Shown in pieces: positions 14,745 to 24,409 of a stretch of DNA of 64,000 nt. The notes under the pieces are model-generated. The model was not told the origin of the DNA, ran no database searches, and saw nothing but the letters and a program-made list of their open reading frames with translations. Position 1 is the stretch's first letter. Every line of letters begins with the position of its first letter. The DNA lies in contig CAIJTF010000013.1 of assembly GCA_903823565.1 (NCBI GenBank), positions 62,001 to 126,000 on the forward strand. Reading direction: 5' to 3'. Both the position numbers and the translations under genes were made by a program. The stretch comes from an uncultured Flavobacteriales bacterium (GTDB lineage: Bacteria; Bacteroidota; Bacteroidia; Flavobacteriales_D; Crocinitomicaceae).

Positions 14745-17435
14745 CTAGCGAAGCAATTGAACCGAGCCCGTAAGTTGTTGCCATGCACTTGGATGTTCAC
14801 ACCCACGATAACGAATTTTGTAGGCATAAACACCATCTGGACTTTTCATTCCCCGATATAAACCATCCCACCCCTCATTTAAGGTATCGGTTGTAAATAC
14901 TTTCTCTCCCCATCGGTTATATATTTCCATCTCCCAATCTAAAATTTCAAAAGAAGTGGAGGCATTGAACACATCATTTTTTCCGTCACCATCGGGAATA
15001 AATGTATTCGGAACATAAATCGCGAATGGAAATACCATCACTGTTTTTCGAATCGAGTCCTTGCAACCAAATTCATTGGTGACGGTTAATAGGGGATAAT
15101 CTGGTCCATAATTTTGATAGGCATGGGTAAAGCTAGGCAGGGTGTTTAAATAGGCTTGGTGGTCATAGATATAGGCGAAGCTAGTGGCTCCTATGGAGGT
15201 ATTTATAAATTCCACCTCATTTTCACAAACATCTACAACCTCCGGAGCCAACATGAAATTCGCCACAGGCGAAGGGTTTACGTTGATAAGATCTGGCTGG
15301 AAAAGAAATAAGGTGTCAACACAACCCTCTGTGGTAATCATGGTCAAGCCAACGGAGTAACTTCCCACGACCGAATACAGATGAAAACCATTGAACGAAT
15401 TGGCAAATGTGCCATCACCAAAATCCCAAGTATAGTTTGCAGGACCATCGGAATAACTGGTATTTATAAACGTGGCTGAAAAAGGGGTACATTGTAACCC
15501 TGGAACTAAGGTAAACCCTATTTCTGGCGGGAAGTAAACATAAACAAAATCTTGAACAGAATCAATGCAGTTATCGAAACTTCCATAGAGGGTTATTGGC
15601 TGCAGTCCTCCTTGTGTAAATGACACACTGTCCACATCAACCTCGTTGGAAAACGGGCTTGACGCATTTGGACCAAAATCCCACCAAAAAAGAGCATTTG
15701 CTGGTCCACTTACCTGACCGTCAAACGCATACAGCCCACCAATCAAACACAGGGAATCATTACTCGTAAAAGAAAGCAGGAGGGGATCATTCACGGTGAC
15801 CGTTAGGCTCTCGGTGTCCGAACAATTCGGGCCAGAGGAAACCAATAGGCTCACCGTATAGGTGCCTGAAGCAGGATACGTAAATGTAGGGTTAATCTGC
15901 TGACTGGTATCACCAGCTTGGTTAGGCACCCCAAAATCCCAATGAACCGACAAGCTGTTGGTGGAGGTATTGTTAAAAGGAATGCTTAGGCCTATACACG
16001 CAAGATTACTGGGGACTTGGAATTGGGCTACGGGAACATCAAAAATATATATGGAATCGCTATACGAAGTAATGCAATCGCCGTTGTCTCCCGTTAACGT
16101 TACAGTGTGGAAACCCGAGGATGTGTAAGATACGTTGGGAACGCTTAGCCCTGCCGCATTGGTTACATTGGCGGAATTATCAAAAGTCCATACATAGGTG
16201 CCTATGCCCGGAGGCGCGCTGCTATTTCCAATAAAATTGAACTGGTTTCCGATAATGCACAAGGAGTCCTGGCTTGTCCAGGATACGCTGAAAGGGTTGT
16301 TTACCACAACAGTCATGTAAGCCGTGTCTGTACACGCCTGACCAGGATTTACAACCATCGACACCGTGTAGGTTCCTGGGGATGGATACGTGTAGGTGGG
16401 TTGTTGAGAAGTGCTAACATCATTCGTAATACCTGAAACGCCGAAATCCCAAGAATAGGCAGAGCCGCCGTACGAATTGTTTACAAAATTTACACTAAGG
16501 CCTTGACAATATGAAACAAAAGTTGGCAACTGTTCTTGGGTTGGGAGCAGGGCCTGTAGCGATATATTACAATCAAAAACCCTGAAAAGAAAATCCCGAA
16601 TGGTTGACCCAATGACAACCCCATTTCTTGTTTCGGTAACTTTTACACCCACAACAAACAATCCGATGTTCTGAGGGATAACTAACATCATCCCAGTATT
16701 TGCGTTTATGCTTAACGTGGACCCTGGACCTAATGGGGTTGCTGCTGTAAAGCCTGGGTTCCATTGCACCGGAGGGTATGGTGGCGCAGGCGTTTGTGGA
16801 GGTAATGGGGTGATGGAACTTGCTCCAGCGTTCGGGGTTACAAGGGAATAGGTGAGTTGGTCTCCATCTGGATCTGTTGCGCTATGGTTGAATGAAATAG
16901 ATTCCGTATTACAAAGAACAATCGGGGGATAGTTTGTAAATCGTGGAGAACTGTTTTGATAAAGGGTGCCATTGCCAAGATTACTTCCAGGGATATGCGT
17001 GGTTAACGTAATGCCGGTATCATCAGGGTTGATTAAATTGGTTACGTTAGGCCCTCGACAACATCTTTGATAAGAGACATCGTACCCGAGCGGGGTTGGA
17101 GGAAGGGTAATCACAACCATGTATGTTGCCTTTTGAACACAAATTCCGCTGGGAGGAGTTGCACAAGGGTTATTGAAATTGAGGGGAACGGGTGTGCTCC
17201 CTGGAAAAGGGACGCTTACATTTTGAAATAACGTGCCATTACCGTTGTAAATCGCCAATTGTAAAGGATCATCATACGCTGCACCGCTAGAAGCACAATC
17301 ACGATATAAGGTTATGAAAAATCGATATTGATTGTTTCCTAAGTAATCATAATAGATGTCGCCACCAATAATGTGTGAAGCCCTGTATGAACAGATGCTT
17401 AACGTTAGGACCAATAAAAGGAGCGTTCTCAACAT
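14745..17435 (-). CDS. Secreted PKD-repeat protein with T9SS type B sorting domain
   Basis: 896 residues with an N-terminal signal peptide. After a beta-rich N-terminal region (GGDIYYDYLGNNQYRFFITL, with repeated cysteines), at least four PKD-type repeats follow, marked by segments such as YSWDFG, PTYTYPSPGTYTVSMVV, TFTYPASGTYTVSLLV and YTWDFGDGTF. The C-terminal 90 residues match the type B T9SS/gliding-motility-associated domain: VPNTFIPDGDGKNDVFN, WEMEIYNRWGEKVFTT, GWDGLYRG, PDGVYAYKIRY. These proteins are exported through the type IX system to the surface; PKD repeats often mediate adhesion or spacing. No enzyme domain is seen, so an adhesin-like or structural surface protein is most likely. 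Confidence 0.88.
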   Translation of the reverse strand: MLRTLLLLVLTLSICSYRASHIIGGDIYYDYLGNNQYRFFITLYRDCASSGAAYDDPLQLAIYNGNGTLFQNVSVPFPGSTPVPLNFNNPCATPPSGICVQKATYMVVITLPPTPLGYDVSYQRCCRGPNVTNLINPDDTGITLTTHIPGSNLGNGTLYQNSSPRFTNYPPIVLCNTESISFNHSATDPDGDQLTYSLVTPNAGASSITPLPPQTPAPPYPPVQWNPGFTAATPLGPGSTLSINANTGMMLVIPQNIGLFVVGVKVTETRNGVVIGSTIRDFLFRVFDCNISLQALLPTQEQLPTFVSYCQGLSVNFVNNSYGGSAYSWDFGVSGITNDVSTSQQPTYTYPSPGTYTVSMVVNPGQACTDTAYMTVVVNNPFSVSWTSQDSLCIIGNQFNFIGNSSAPPGIGTYVWTFDNSANVTNAAGLSVPNVSYTSSGFHTVTLTGDNGDCITSYSDSIYIFDVPVAQFQVPSNLACIGLSIPFNNTSTNSLSVHWDFGVPNQAGDTSQQINPTFTYPASGTYTVSLLVSSGPNCSDTESLTVTVNDPLLLSFTSNDSLCLIGGLYAFDGQVSGPANALFWWDFGPNASSPFSNEVDVDSVSFTQGGLQPITLYGSFDNCIDSVQDFVYVYFPPEIGFTLVPGLQCTPFSATFINTSYSDGPANYTWDFGDGTFANSFNGFHLYSVVGSYSVGLTMITTEGCVDTLFLFQPDLINVNPSPVANFMLAPEVVDVCENEVEFINTSIGATSFAYIYDHQAYLNTLPSFTHAYQNYGPDYPLLTVTNEFGCKDSIRKTVMVFPFAIYVPNTFIPDGDGKNDVFNASTSFEILDWEMEIYNRWGEKVFTTDTLNEGWDGLYRGMKSPDGVYAYKIRYRGCEHPSAWQQLTGSVQLLR

Positions 17436-17472
17436 CCTAGTAGGAACAAAGTTAGGGAATTCAATAGATATT

Positions 17473-18201
17473 TTAAATCGGACATTTATACCTCACCCCG
17501 AAAGCGGATTCAATTAAACTACCGTCAACAATTTTACCCTGACCCTCAGCATCAAAAGAGCATGGGGCTAACCCCATACTTAAACATTTTGTTTCATAGT
17601 ACTCTTTTCGGGTTGGGTGAGATGGATAAACAACATTGTAAACACCTGGTTTTCTCCGTGCAACAACGGACTCAACCATTTGGATGACATCTTGTTGCTG
17701 AATTAAATTAACAGGGGCTAGGCCTCCGGGGATATTGGATTTTCCCGAGAAAACCATTGCCGGATGCCTTGAGGGACCAATTAATCCCCCAAGTCGAAGT
17801 ATAGTGCTCGGGGTATCTTGTAAACTTAAAGCATCCTCTGCGGCTAAAATTTTATTGTTTCCTAATGTTTCAGCATGTTCTGTAATCACCCCATGGGATT
17901 GACCATAAACACCAATAGAACTGCAAAAAACAAAATAACCTGGACGGTACTTTTCTATTTGCTTACCAATAAAATCTCCATACGATTCAATGGGCGGGAT
18001 ACAACTTATGAGCACGTCACAATGGATTATATCCGCAGGGGATTCATCGTATTCGAAAACAGGTATCTCATACTTTTGAAAATAAGCTAGTTTTTCCTTG
18101 GCTCTGCTCAAAACGAAGAGTTCATATCCTTTCCTTTTGAGTTCTATCGCAAGAGACTTGCCTAACCAACCCGCTCCCATGACGCCAATTTTACTTTTCA
18201 C
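17473..18201 (-). CDS. NAD(P)-dependent epimerase/dehydratase-like (YeeZ-type) oxidoreductase
   Basis: About 242 residues from the GTG at 18201, which places the Rossmann loop GVMGAGWLG right at the N terminus; a TTG 12 codons upstream (18237) is an alternative start that adds a tail unlike the family. CSSIGVYG is a short SDR-type Ser/Tyr segment, and LRLGGLIGP and VNLIQQQDVIQMV match extended SDR proteins of the YeeZ or NAD-dependent epimerase group. The substrate is not known for this family. It lies 37 bases upstream of the PKD protein gene on the same strand and is divergent from the lipoyl dehydrogenase gene. Confidence 0.78.
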   Translation of the reverse strand: MKSKIGVMGAGWLGKSLAIELKRKGYELFVLSRAKEKLAYFQKYEIPVFEYDESPADIIHCDVLISCIPPIESYGDFIGKQIEKYRPGYFVFCSSIGVYGQSHGVITEHAETLGNNKILAAEDALSLQDTPSTILRLGGLIGPSRHPAMVFSGKSNIPGGLAPVNLIQQQDVIQMVESVVARRKPGVYNVVYPSHPTRKEYYETKCLSMGLAPCSFDAEGQGKIVDGSLIESAFGVRYKCPI

Positions 18202-18276
18202 ACTACTGGAACAATTAATTTGTATTTCGGTTGCCAAAAGGTTGGCTATTTTTGGAACATTTCCCTTTCCATGTCG

Positions 18277-18284
18277 TAATTTTG
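18277..18284 (+). promoter_or_regulatory. Putative -7 element for dihydrolipoyl dehydrogenase
   Basis: TAATTTTG matches TAnnTTTG, 16 bases before the ATG at 18301. A TTG at 18252-18254 gives a spacer of 22, somewhat long. Confidence 0.4.
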
Positions 18285-18300
18285 TAATAAAATTGATCCT

Positions 18301-19695
18301 ATGTTTGATGTTGTAGTTATTGGTTCAGGACCCGGAGGTTATGTTGCGGCCATACGTTGTGCCCAATTAGGCATGAAAACCGCACTAATTGAAAAATATA
18401 GTACGTTGGGAGGAACCTGCCTTAATGTAGGATGCATTCCCTCTAAAGCCTTATTAGATTCCTCCGAACATTTTTACAATGCTTCACATCACTTTTCTGC
18501 GCATGGGATTGAAATGAAAGAACTCAAAGCGAATTTCACCCAAATGATTCAACGAAAAAACGAAGTGGTTACTCAAACGTGTGCTGGGGTAAAGTTCTTG
18601 ATGGATAAAAACAAAATCCAAGTATTTCAAGGGGTTGGATCCTTTATTGACCCAAACACCATTAAAATTACTTCGAAGGATGGCGTGCAAGAAATTAAAG
18701 CAAAGAACACCATTATTGCTACAGGTTCCAAACCTAATTATTTTCCGAGTATGGTTCCTGATAAAAAGCGAATTATAACGTCAACCGAAGCCCTATCTTT
18801 AAAGGAGATACCTAAAAAACTAATAGTTATTGGAGGCGGGGTTATAGGGCTCGAATTGGGCTCGGTTTATGCTCGTTTAGGGAGCGAGGTTGAAGTCATT
18901 GAAAATTCCTCAAGTTTACTAAATGCTATGGATGTTTCCATAGGAAAGGAGCTCACCAAAATCCTTCGAAAAGAGGGCATGAAATTTCACTTTGAACTTC
19001 AAGTACAAACCGTTGAAAACCTTGGTAAACGAACGATTATTAAGGCAAAGGATAAGAAGGGGGTTGAGCTTGAGTTTGAGTCTGATTATTGTTTAGTTGC
19101 CGTTGGAAGAAAGGCCTACACGGAAGGCCTCGGACTTAATAATGTTGGTCTATCAACCAACGAAAGAGGGCAAATAGAAGTCAATGAACAACTACAAACA
19201 AGCGTTTCTAATATTTATGCCATTGGTGATGTTGTTCGAGGCATGATGCTGGCGCACAAGGCCGAGGAAGAGGGGGTTTTCGTTGCAGAAACCATTGCGG
19301 GTCAAAAGCCGCACATTAACTATAACCTGATCCCAGGGGTCATTTATACCTGGCCAGAGGTGGCATCTGTAGGTAAAACAGAAGAAGAATTAAATAGGCT
19401 AGGGGTAGCATTTAATGCGGGAGTGTTCCCCATTAAGGCTCTTGGTCGTGCACGGGCATCAATGGACACCCAAGGATTCATTAAAGTAATTTCGGATAAG
19501 AAAACCGACGAGGTTCTAGGGGTTCATATGATTTCGGCGCGGGCGGCAGACCTCATTATGGAGGCGGCAGTCGCAATGGAGTACAGGGCATCCGCCGAAG
19601 ACATTGCGCGCATTTGCCATCCACACCCAACGTATTCTGAAGCCATGAAGGAAGCGGCATTAGGCGCTACGGAAAACCGATCGCTTCACATATAG
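18301..19695 (+). CDS. lpdA: Dihydrolipoyl dehydrogenase (E3)
   Basis: 464 residues. The FAD-binding GSGPGG is at 8-13, the redox-active disulfide is C40 and C45 in GGTCLNVGCIPSK, the NAD-binding GGGVIGLELGSVYARLG is near 178, the second FAD motif is YAIGDVV near 305, and the C-terminal active-site base is in CHPHPTYSEA. All catalytic residues are intact. It reoxidises the lipoyl arm of pyruvate, 2-oxoglutarate or branched-chain oxo-acid dehydrogenases or the glycine cleavage system, making NADH. No E1 or E2 genes are next to it, so which complex it serves is unknown; Bacteroidota often encode it separately. Confidence 0.95.
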   Translation: MFDVVVIGSGPGGYVAAIRCAQLGMKTALIEKYSTLGGTCLNVGCIPSKALLDSSEHFYNASHHFSAHGIEMKELKANFTQMIQRKNEVVTQTCAGVKFLMDKNKIQVFQGVGSFIDPNTIKITSKDGVQEIKAKNTIIATGSKPNYFPSMVPDKKRIITSTEALSLKEIPKKLIVIGGGVIGLELGSVYARLGSEVEVIENSSSLLNAMDVSIGKELTKILRKEGMKFHFELQVQTVENLGKRTIIKAKDKKGVELEFESDYCLVAVGRKAYTEGLGLNNVGLSTNERGQIEVNEQLQTSVSNIYAIGDVVRGMMLAHKAEEEGVFVAETIAGQKPHINYNLIPGVIYTWPEVASVGKTEEELNRLGVAFNAGVFPIKALGRARASMDTQGFIKVISDKKTDEVLGVHMISARAADLIMEAAVAMEYRASAEDIARICHPHPTYSEAMKEAALGATENRSLHI

Positions 19696-19785
19696 CCCTT
19701 AAGGATATAAGGCTAAAATTAATAATACACCCTACTGTAACCTTTGTAGGATAAATCTCGTTTATCGGCCCATATCTTGGGTAAA

Positions 19786-22485
19786 ATGAGTAGAGTAAAA
19801 AAATTCGGAATTATCTTAATTCAAGGTGTCTTAGAGGTTTCTCTGATGCTGTGTTTTCTTGTAATCACATCAATTTTCCTGTTTCAAGAACGAATCTGTA
19901 AACGGGTTGTTGCCGAAATTACAAAGGATATGCGAAAACCAATCTCCTACAGCACCTTAGACCTTACGGCATGGAGCACATTTCCAAACGTTTCAATTAA
20001 CGTTCACGATGTGGTTGCTAAAGACGCATTTAAAAACAACAATTCTGACCAAGTCTTATTCAAAGCTAAAACCTTCAGCATTCATTTGAACCCTTTTGAT
20101 TTACTTAAATCGGTAAAGGAAGTTAAAGCGTTAGAATTGAATAATGGAGAAATAAACCTAAGGACGGATAAAACGGGCGACGTGAACTATATGGTGTTCA
20201 AGGAGTCGAATTCGAAGGAAAAGACGGATCCTTTACACGTTAAGTTAAAACAAATTTCGGTGAAAAACCTACACGTTAACTACCTTAACGACCAAAGCAA
20301 TAAACGCTTATCTACTCAATTAAAGGCAATGCAGTTTTCCGGGGATTTTAACAACCATCAATATGCATTGGCATCAAAAGGAGATTTTATATTAGCACAT
20401 TACACATCTGGCAATGTAAAGTTGATAAAAAACAAAGCCATAAATATAGACTTAACCCTAAAGGTTGATATGGATCATCAATCATATATTCTACCTAAGT
20501 CTTCTATTTTGGTTGAAAAGCTCCCCTTTTATTGTGAAGGAATGTATACCAAAGACACCGTTTACTTTTCCTTGAATTCTCAAAACCTGGCGCTCAATGA
20601 CGTAGTAAATAAATTATCATTAGACAAAGCAAAAACGGAATTGGATCGCTATAAAGGAGGGGGTAAGGTTAAGTTTGATGCGTTAATACACGGAAAAACG
20701 GGTGAAGATTCTCCAACCTATGTAGCGTGTGATTTTTCCATTCAAGACGGGTTTTTAACGGAACCAATAAAAAACACCAGCATTAACAATATAAATCTTT
20801 CCGGAAGCTATAAAAGCAATGGGAATAGTTTTCAAGACGAATTATATTTTCCATTTCTTAATTTCAACACTTCCTCAGGGCCCTTTAAAGCCAAACTTAA
20901 AGTTAATAATTTTATATACCCTTCCATCGTAGGAAATGCGTCAGGAAATGTTAATCTCAAGGCAGCAAATATGCTTTTTAATGTTTCGCAAGTTGAAAGC
21001 ATAATGGGTCAAGCTAATGTTAATGCGAATTTTGATCTTTACGTCAGGGACAAAGTTGAAGTAAATGATTTCGGAGGGACTTTGGATCTGAACAATGTTA
21101 ACCTCAAACTGAAAGGAGACCAAAGAAATTTTTCAAACCTAAACGCATTCATTACATTGCAGGGTGATGAAATGCACGTAGCGAAAGGGCGCGTTAATCT
21201 CAATAAAAGCGATATACAATTAGAAGGCCAAGCTAAGAATATTTTCAATTATTTAGCTTCAAAAGGATCTCTAAACATCAATGCTGATCTATCAAGCAAT
21301 ACCATTCGCGTGGAGGATTTGGGAGCCACCACTAAACAAGAAAAAAAATCCACTGAAGGCAAGCAATTTGTGTTGCCAAACGATTTAATGGGGGGGCTTG
21401 CTCTACGAGTAAATCAGCTACAATATGACGGCCACCGGTTCGAAAACATCAATACGCAACTCAATATAGAAAACAGAAGGCTTTCCTTTCCCCATTTGTC
21501 CCTAAGAAATGCGGATGCGGATATGTCAGGGAGCTTAAGCATAAAAGAGCAGGCCCCAGAGCGATTCGACTTGTCTTTAAACGGCGTTAGCGAGAATATT
21601 CATTTTGCCCCGCTATTTAAAGAATGGAATAATTTTGATCAAACGGTCATTAATTCCGACCAAATTTCTGGAAACGCACGGGTTGAAGTTTCCTTGGAAG
21701 CCCCCTTCGATCTTTTGTCGGGCATTCAATTAAACCAAGTTGCAGCCAAGGTCCATATGAGGGTGCAGGACGGCAAGCTTAATAACATTAGCTCTTTGAA
21801 CGATGTTGCAAATAGCATTAATACGAATGCCGGCCGTCTGGTTTTGGGCAAAAAGAACATTGCAGCCTTTCAAAACAAATTATCTATCATTCAATTTGAA
21901 ACCTTAGAGAACACCCTCATCATAAGAAATAATGCTGTTGAAATTCCCAATATGGAGATTGCCTCGAGTGCCATCGATATGAAATTGTCAGGGAAACACA
22001 CCTTTGACAACATGATTGACTACAGGATTGGATTTAATTTTCGGGAATTGGTTGCGGAGGATAGGGATGCCGCTTATGGAAAGGTTATTGATGACGAGAA
22101 CGGTCTAGCCGTTTTTTTGAGAATGTATGGGAGTGTTGATAATCCGCAAATTATTTGGGACAAGAGTGCAAGAAAAGAACAGTTAAAAGAGGATATACAA
22201 GAGGAAAAACAAACCATCAAAGCAATAATAAAAAGCGAGTTTGGAGGATTTAGCAAAGATTCTACTATTGAAGAGTACAGACCCAAAGAAAGTAAAAAGG
22301 AAATAGTTAAATTAAACTTCAATCCAAACCAAAACAAACCATCAGTACCCGCTTCTCATCCATCGGTAGCCACCGCCGAATCTGAGCGTAGCAAAAAAGA
22401 GGGGGGGAAGTTGAAGAAAACCCTCAACCAATGGAAGGAAGAACAACCCCAACAAAGCGTTAAAGTAACGATAAAGAAAGGTTGA
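19786..22485 (+). CDS. AsmA-family protein (AsmA-like C-terminal region)
   Basis: About 899 residues from the ATG at 19786 (a TTG three codons earlier is possible). One N-terminal membrane helix (about 8-32) is followed by a very long beta-rich periplasmic part: PISYSTLDLTAWSTFPNVS is the typical AsmA N-terminal signature and VAAKVHMRVQDGKLNNISSL near 660 is typical of the AsmA C-terminal domain. The final 90 residues are low complexity, rich in Lys, Glu and Gln. AsmA-like proteins are now linked to bulk phospholipid transport between membranes as bridge-like chains. It is followed by recO after 13 bases. Confidence 0.85.
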   Translation: MSRVKKFGIILIQGVLEVSLMLCFLVITSIFLFQERICKRVVAEITKDMRKPISYSTLDLTAWSTFPNVSINVHDVVAKDAFKNNNSDQVLFKAKTFSIHLNPFDLLKSVKEVKALELNNGEINLRTDKTGDVNYMVFKESNSKEKTDPLHVKLKQISVKNLHVNYLNDQSNKRLSTQLKAMQFSGDFNNHQYALASKGDFILAHYTSGNVKLIKNKAINIDLTLKVDMDHQSYILPKSSILVEKLPFYCEGMYTKDTVYFSLNSQNLALNDVVNKLSLDKAKTELDRYKGGGKVKFDALIHGKTGEDSPTYVACDFSIQDGFLTEPIKNTSINNINLSGSYKSNGNSFQDELYFPFLNFNTSSGPFKAKLKVNNFIYPSIVGNASGNVNLKAANMLFNVSQVESIMGQANVNANFDLYVRDKVEVNDFGGTLDLNNVNLKLKGDQRNFSNLNAFITLQGDEMHVAKGRVNLNKSDIQLEGQAKNIFNYLASKGSLNINADLSSNTIRVEDLGATTKQEKKSTEGKQFVLPNDLMGGLALRVNQLQYDGHRFENINTQLNIENRRLSFPHLSLRNADADMSGSLSIKEQAPERFDLSLNGVSENIHFAPLFKEWNNFDQTVINSDQISGNARVEVSLEAPFDLLSGIQLNQVAAKVHMRVQDGKLNNISSLNDVANSINTNAGRLVLGKKNIAAFQNKLSIIQFETLENTLIIRNNAVEIPNMEIASSAIDMKLSGKHTFDNMIDYRIGFNFRELVAEDRDAAYGKVIDDENGLAVFLRMYGSVDNPQIIWDKSARKEQLKEDIQEEKQTIKAIIKSEFGGFSKDSTIEEYRPKESKKEIVKLNFNPNQNKPSVPASHPSVATAESERSKKEGGKLKKTLNQWKEEQPQQSVKVTIKKG

Positions 22486-22486
22486 T

Positions 22487-22494
22487 TATCTTTA
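22487..22494 (+). promoter_or_regulatory. Putative -7 element overlapping the end of the AsmA-like gene
   Basis: TATCTTTA differs from TAnnTTTG at the last base and ends 4 bases before the GTG of recO, which implies a leaderless message if it is used. Confidence 0.3.
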
Positions 22495-22498
22495 CTTC

Positions 22499-23164
22499 GT
22501 GGTTACAGCGCATAACGGGATTTTTATCAATCGCACACATTTTTCATTAAACACTCAGCTTTATGCGTTCCTTACGAAAGAGCAAGGGCTCGTAAAGGCG
22601 GTTTCATTCAACCGTGGGAAAAATAAAACGCCTATCGTGTTTCAAATGTGCGAAATCCTTTTAAAGAATGACGCAAAATTTGAATTACCTCGGGTTCAAA
22701 CCTTGATACCACTTGCGGTTCATGAAGAATTAGATGTTTCCTCATTGGAACTGTTTCTTCGCTATTTTATCGCCGATATAATTTATCAGACAATTCCCCC
22801 AAAAACACCGGACATTGAGGCATTTAATTTCCTTGTTTCAATGAAAAAACGAATGAAACAAGAGCCCGCGGAAACCTATGCATTTCCAACCTTGTTCTTA
22901 AACGGATGGATTGATATTCTAGGCTTACTGCCGATTGCTAAAGCGGGAGCCACAGACCTAAATGCCGAACAAGGGGAGTTTATCGTAACCCAAGCAATTA
23001 ATCCATCAGCCATTGCTTGGAACCGAATGATAGTGGAAAATACTAACGTTGAAAAAGGAAGGCAAAAGGAGTTGTTGCACTTTATGCTATTTTACCTGAG
23101 CAAACATGTGCCAAACCTAAACGTGTCAAAAACGTTGGAAATAATTAACCAAACGCTTCATTAA
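22499..23164 (+). CDS. recO: DNA repair protein RecO
   Basis: 221 residues from a GTG start. The N-terminal OB-fold (GIFINRTHFSLNTQLYAFLTKEQGLVKAVSF in two strands, GKNKT in the loop) and the helical C-terminal part match Bacteroidota RecO, which are divergent and often lack the zinc-binding cysteines; only one cysteine is present here. RecO loads RecA onto SSB-coated single-stranded DNA with RecR in recombinational repair. Assigned by fold pattern and length rather than a strong catalytic motif. It lies 13 bases after the AsmA-like gene. Confidence 0.8.
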   Translation: MVTAHNGIFINRTHFSLNTQLYAFLTKEQGLVKAVSFNRGKNKTPIVFQMCEILLKNDAKFELPRVQTLIPLAVHEELDVSSLELFLRYFIADIIYQTIPPKTPDIEAFNFLVSMKKRMKQEPAETYAFPTLFLNGWIDILGLLPIAKAGATDLNAEQGEFIVTQAINPSAIAWNRMIVENTNVEKGRQKELLHFMLFYLSKHVPNLNVSKTLEIINQTLH

Positions 23165-23205
23165 TTTTCTTAACCTACGTCATGCTTCCTTACGTTTCAA
23201 GGCCC

Positions 23206-23213
23206 TATCTTTG
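23206..23213 (+). promoter_or_regulatory. Putative -7 element for the first YceI gene
   Basis: TATCTTTG, 15 bases before the ATG at 23229. It overlaps an in-frame TTG at 23211, which makes that upstream start unlikely. Confidence 0.45.
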
Positions 23214-23228
23214 ACAAAAAAAACACTT

Positions 23229-23810
23229 ATGAAAAAAATTATTCTACCTGTATCCGCGGCCCTTCTTGTTTTGTGTTCTTTCACGTATTCTGTAATGCAA
23301 AGTTGGTCTATTGACTCCGCCCATTCGCGTCTTGGATTTAAAGTTAAACACATGGGAATCTCCGATGCTAATGGGGCTTTTGATAAAGTAACGTGTTCGG
23401 TCAATACCGCCAATGATGTTGATTTTAATGGGGCTACCTTCGAAATGACCATTGATGCAAACTCAATAAACACGGGCCTTGATGCGCGGGACAATCACTT
23501 AAAGTCCGATGATTTTTTTGCGGTGTCCAAATTCCCAACCTTACAGTTTAAGTCAACTTCTTGTAAAAAGATGAAGGACAATAAGTATCAGATAACGGGT
23601 GCGCTTACGATGCATGGAATCACGAAAGAAGTTACCTTAGATGCAACACACAATGGAAACGCTAAAAACAGAGCGGGTTCAGATATAGCAGGGTTTTATA
23701 TTAGCGGAAAAATTAGTCGTTTGGATTTTGAGGTCGGTAAAGATATGCCCCTTGCTGTCGTTGAAAATTCGGTTTTACTTCAAGCAGATCTAGAGTTTGT
23801 TAAAAACTAA
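23229..23810 (+). CDS. YceI family periplasmic protein (copy 1)
   Basis: 193 residues from the ATG at 23229. The signal peptide is MKKIILPVSAALLVLCSFTYS. The mature part has all YceI features: SWSIDSAHSRLGFKVKHMGI at the start, then GAFDKVTCSV, ATFEMTIDANSINTGLDARDNHLKSDDFF split over several strands, and ALTMHGITKEVTLD. YceI proteins are lipocalin-like beta barrels that bind polyisoprenoids such as isoprenoid quinones. Ligand here unknown. It is followed after 8 bases by a second, more divergent YceI-type gene. Confidence 0.88.
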   Translation: MKKIILPVSAALLVLCSFTYSVMQSWSIDSAHSRLGFKVKHMGISDANGAFDKVTCSVNTANDVDFNGATFEMTIDANSINTGLDARDNHLKSDDFFAVSKFPTLQFKSTSCKKMKDNKYQITGALTMHGITKEVTLDATHNGNAKNRAGSDIAGFYISGKISRLDFEVGKDMPLAVVENSVLLQADLEFVKN

Positions 23811-23818
23811 GCGATAGG

Positions 23819-24379
23819 ATGTTGCCATTCACTTGGATAAGAGGCACCTTGTGCCTTTTCTTTTTTCTTTCAGCGTTCCTCGGTTTTTCCCAATCAAGAG
23901 AAGGGGATTCTCTATGGACCGTGGACAACAAATCAAAAGTAGCCCTGAAATCTGATGACTTTTCAGGATTCTTTACGGCCGTAAAAGGTAAAATGATTCT
24001 GGACAAAGTGTTGAATTTTCCTAAGGAACTGGAATTGGTTGTGGATGTCAATTCACTGGAGCTGGAAATTCCCGGAATGACTAAACATGCCTTGTCCTCT
24101 GATTATTTTGATGCAGCCCAATATCCGGCTATAAAATTTTTCGGCAAGATTAACCGCGACGAAAACGGCAATCCTTTTGTTGAGGGTACAATGGTAGCGA
24201 AAGGAATAGAACAATGGATGAAGATTCCCTTGAAAGCCGATGCGTTGTCTTCAGGTAAAAACTGGATTTTAGAGGTAACCTTCCCCGTGAAACGAACGGA
24301 TTTTAAAATTGGGGATGCAGAATCTGTAAGTAATGAGGTAAACATCAAAGGCAAGGTATATTTTAAGATAAAAAAGTAA
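23819..24379 (+). CDS. YceI-like periplasmic protein (copy 2, divergent)
   Basis: 186 residues with a signal peptide ending at FLGFSQS. The fold signature is retained (SLWTVDNKSKVALKSDDF, VKGKMILD, LELVVDVNSLELEIPGMTKHALSSDYFDAAQYPAIKF in several strands, GTMVAKGIEQWMKIPL). It lacks the HSRLGF motif of copy 1, so ligand binding may differ. The usual annotation of this type is YceI family protein. It sits 8 bases after copy 1 and runs into the desaturase gene, so these are likely one transcription unit with an additional promoter. Confidence 0.78.
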   Translation: MLPFTWIRGTLCLFFFLSAFLGFSQSREGDSLWTVDNKSKVALKSDDFSGFFTAVKGKMILDKVLNFPKELELVVDVNSLELEIPGMTKHALSSDYFDAAQYPAIKFFGKINRDENGNPFVEGTMVAKGIEQWMKIPLKADALSSGKNWILEVTFPVKRTDFKIGDAESVSNEVNIKGKVYFKIKK

Positions 24380-24397
24380 TTGTATGATCAATTAGTG

Positions 24398-24405
24398 TAC
24401 CTTTA
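24398..24405 (+). promoter_or_regulatory. Putative -7 element for the desaturase gene
   Basis: TACCTTTA matches TAnnTTTG in 7 of 8 positions counting the free bases and ends 4 bases before the ATG at 24410. A transcript from it would be leaderless. Confidence 0.3.
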
Positions 24406-24409
24406 CACC

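Noticed and set aside
16573-16764. Minus-strand 63-codon frame within the PKD protein gene
   Set aside because: It is an alternative frame of the T9SS protein gene with no recognisable features.
19696-19785. Weak inverted repeats (CCTTA/TAAGG and CCTAC/GTAGG) after lpdA as a terminator
   Set aside because: The stems are only five bases and no T tract follows, so a terminator cannot be supported.
19777-19785. TTG start for the AsmA-like protein, and similar TTG starts at 5891, 23211, 24380 and 26242
   Set aside because: In each case an ATG a short way downstream gives the better signal peptide or family start, and at 5891 and 23211 the TTG lies within the promoter.
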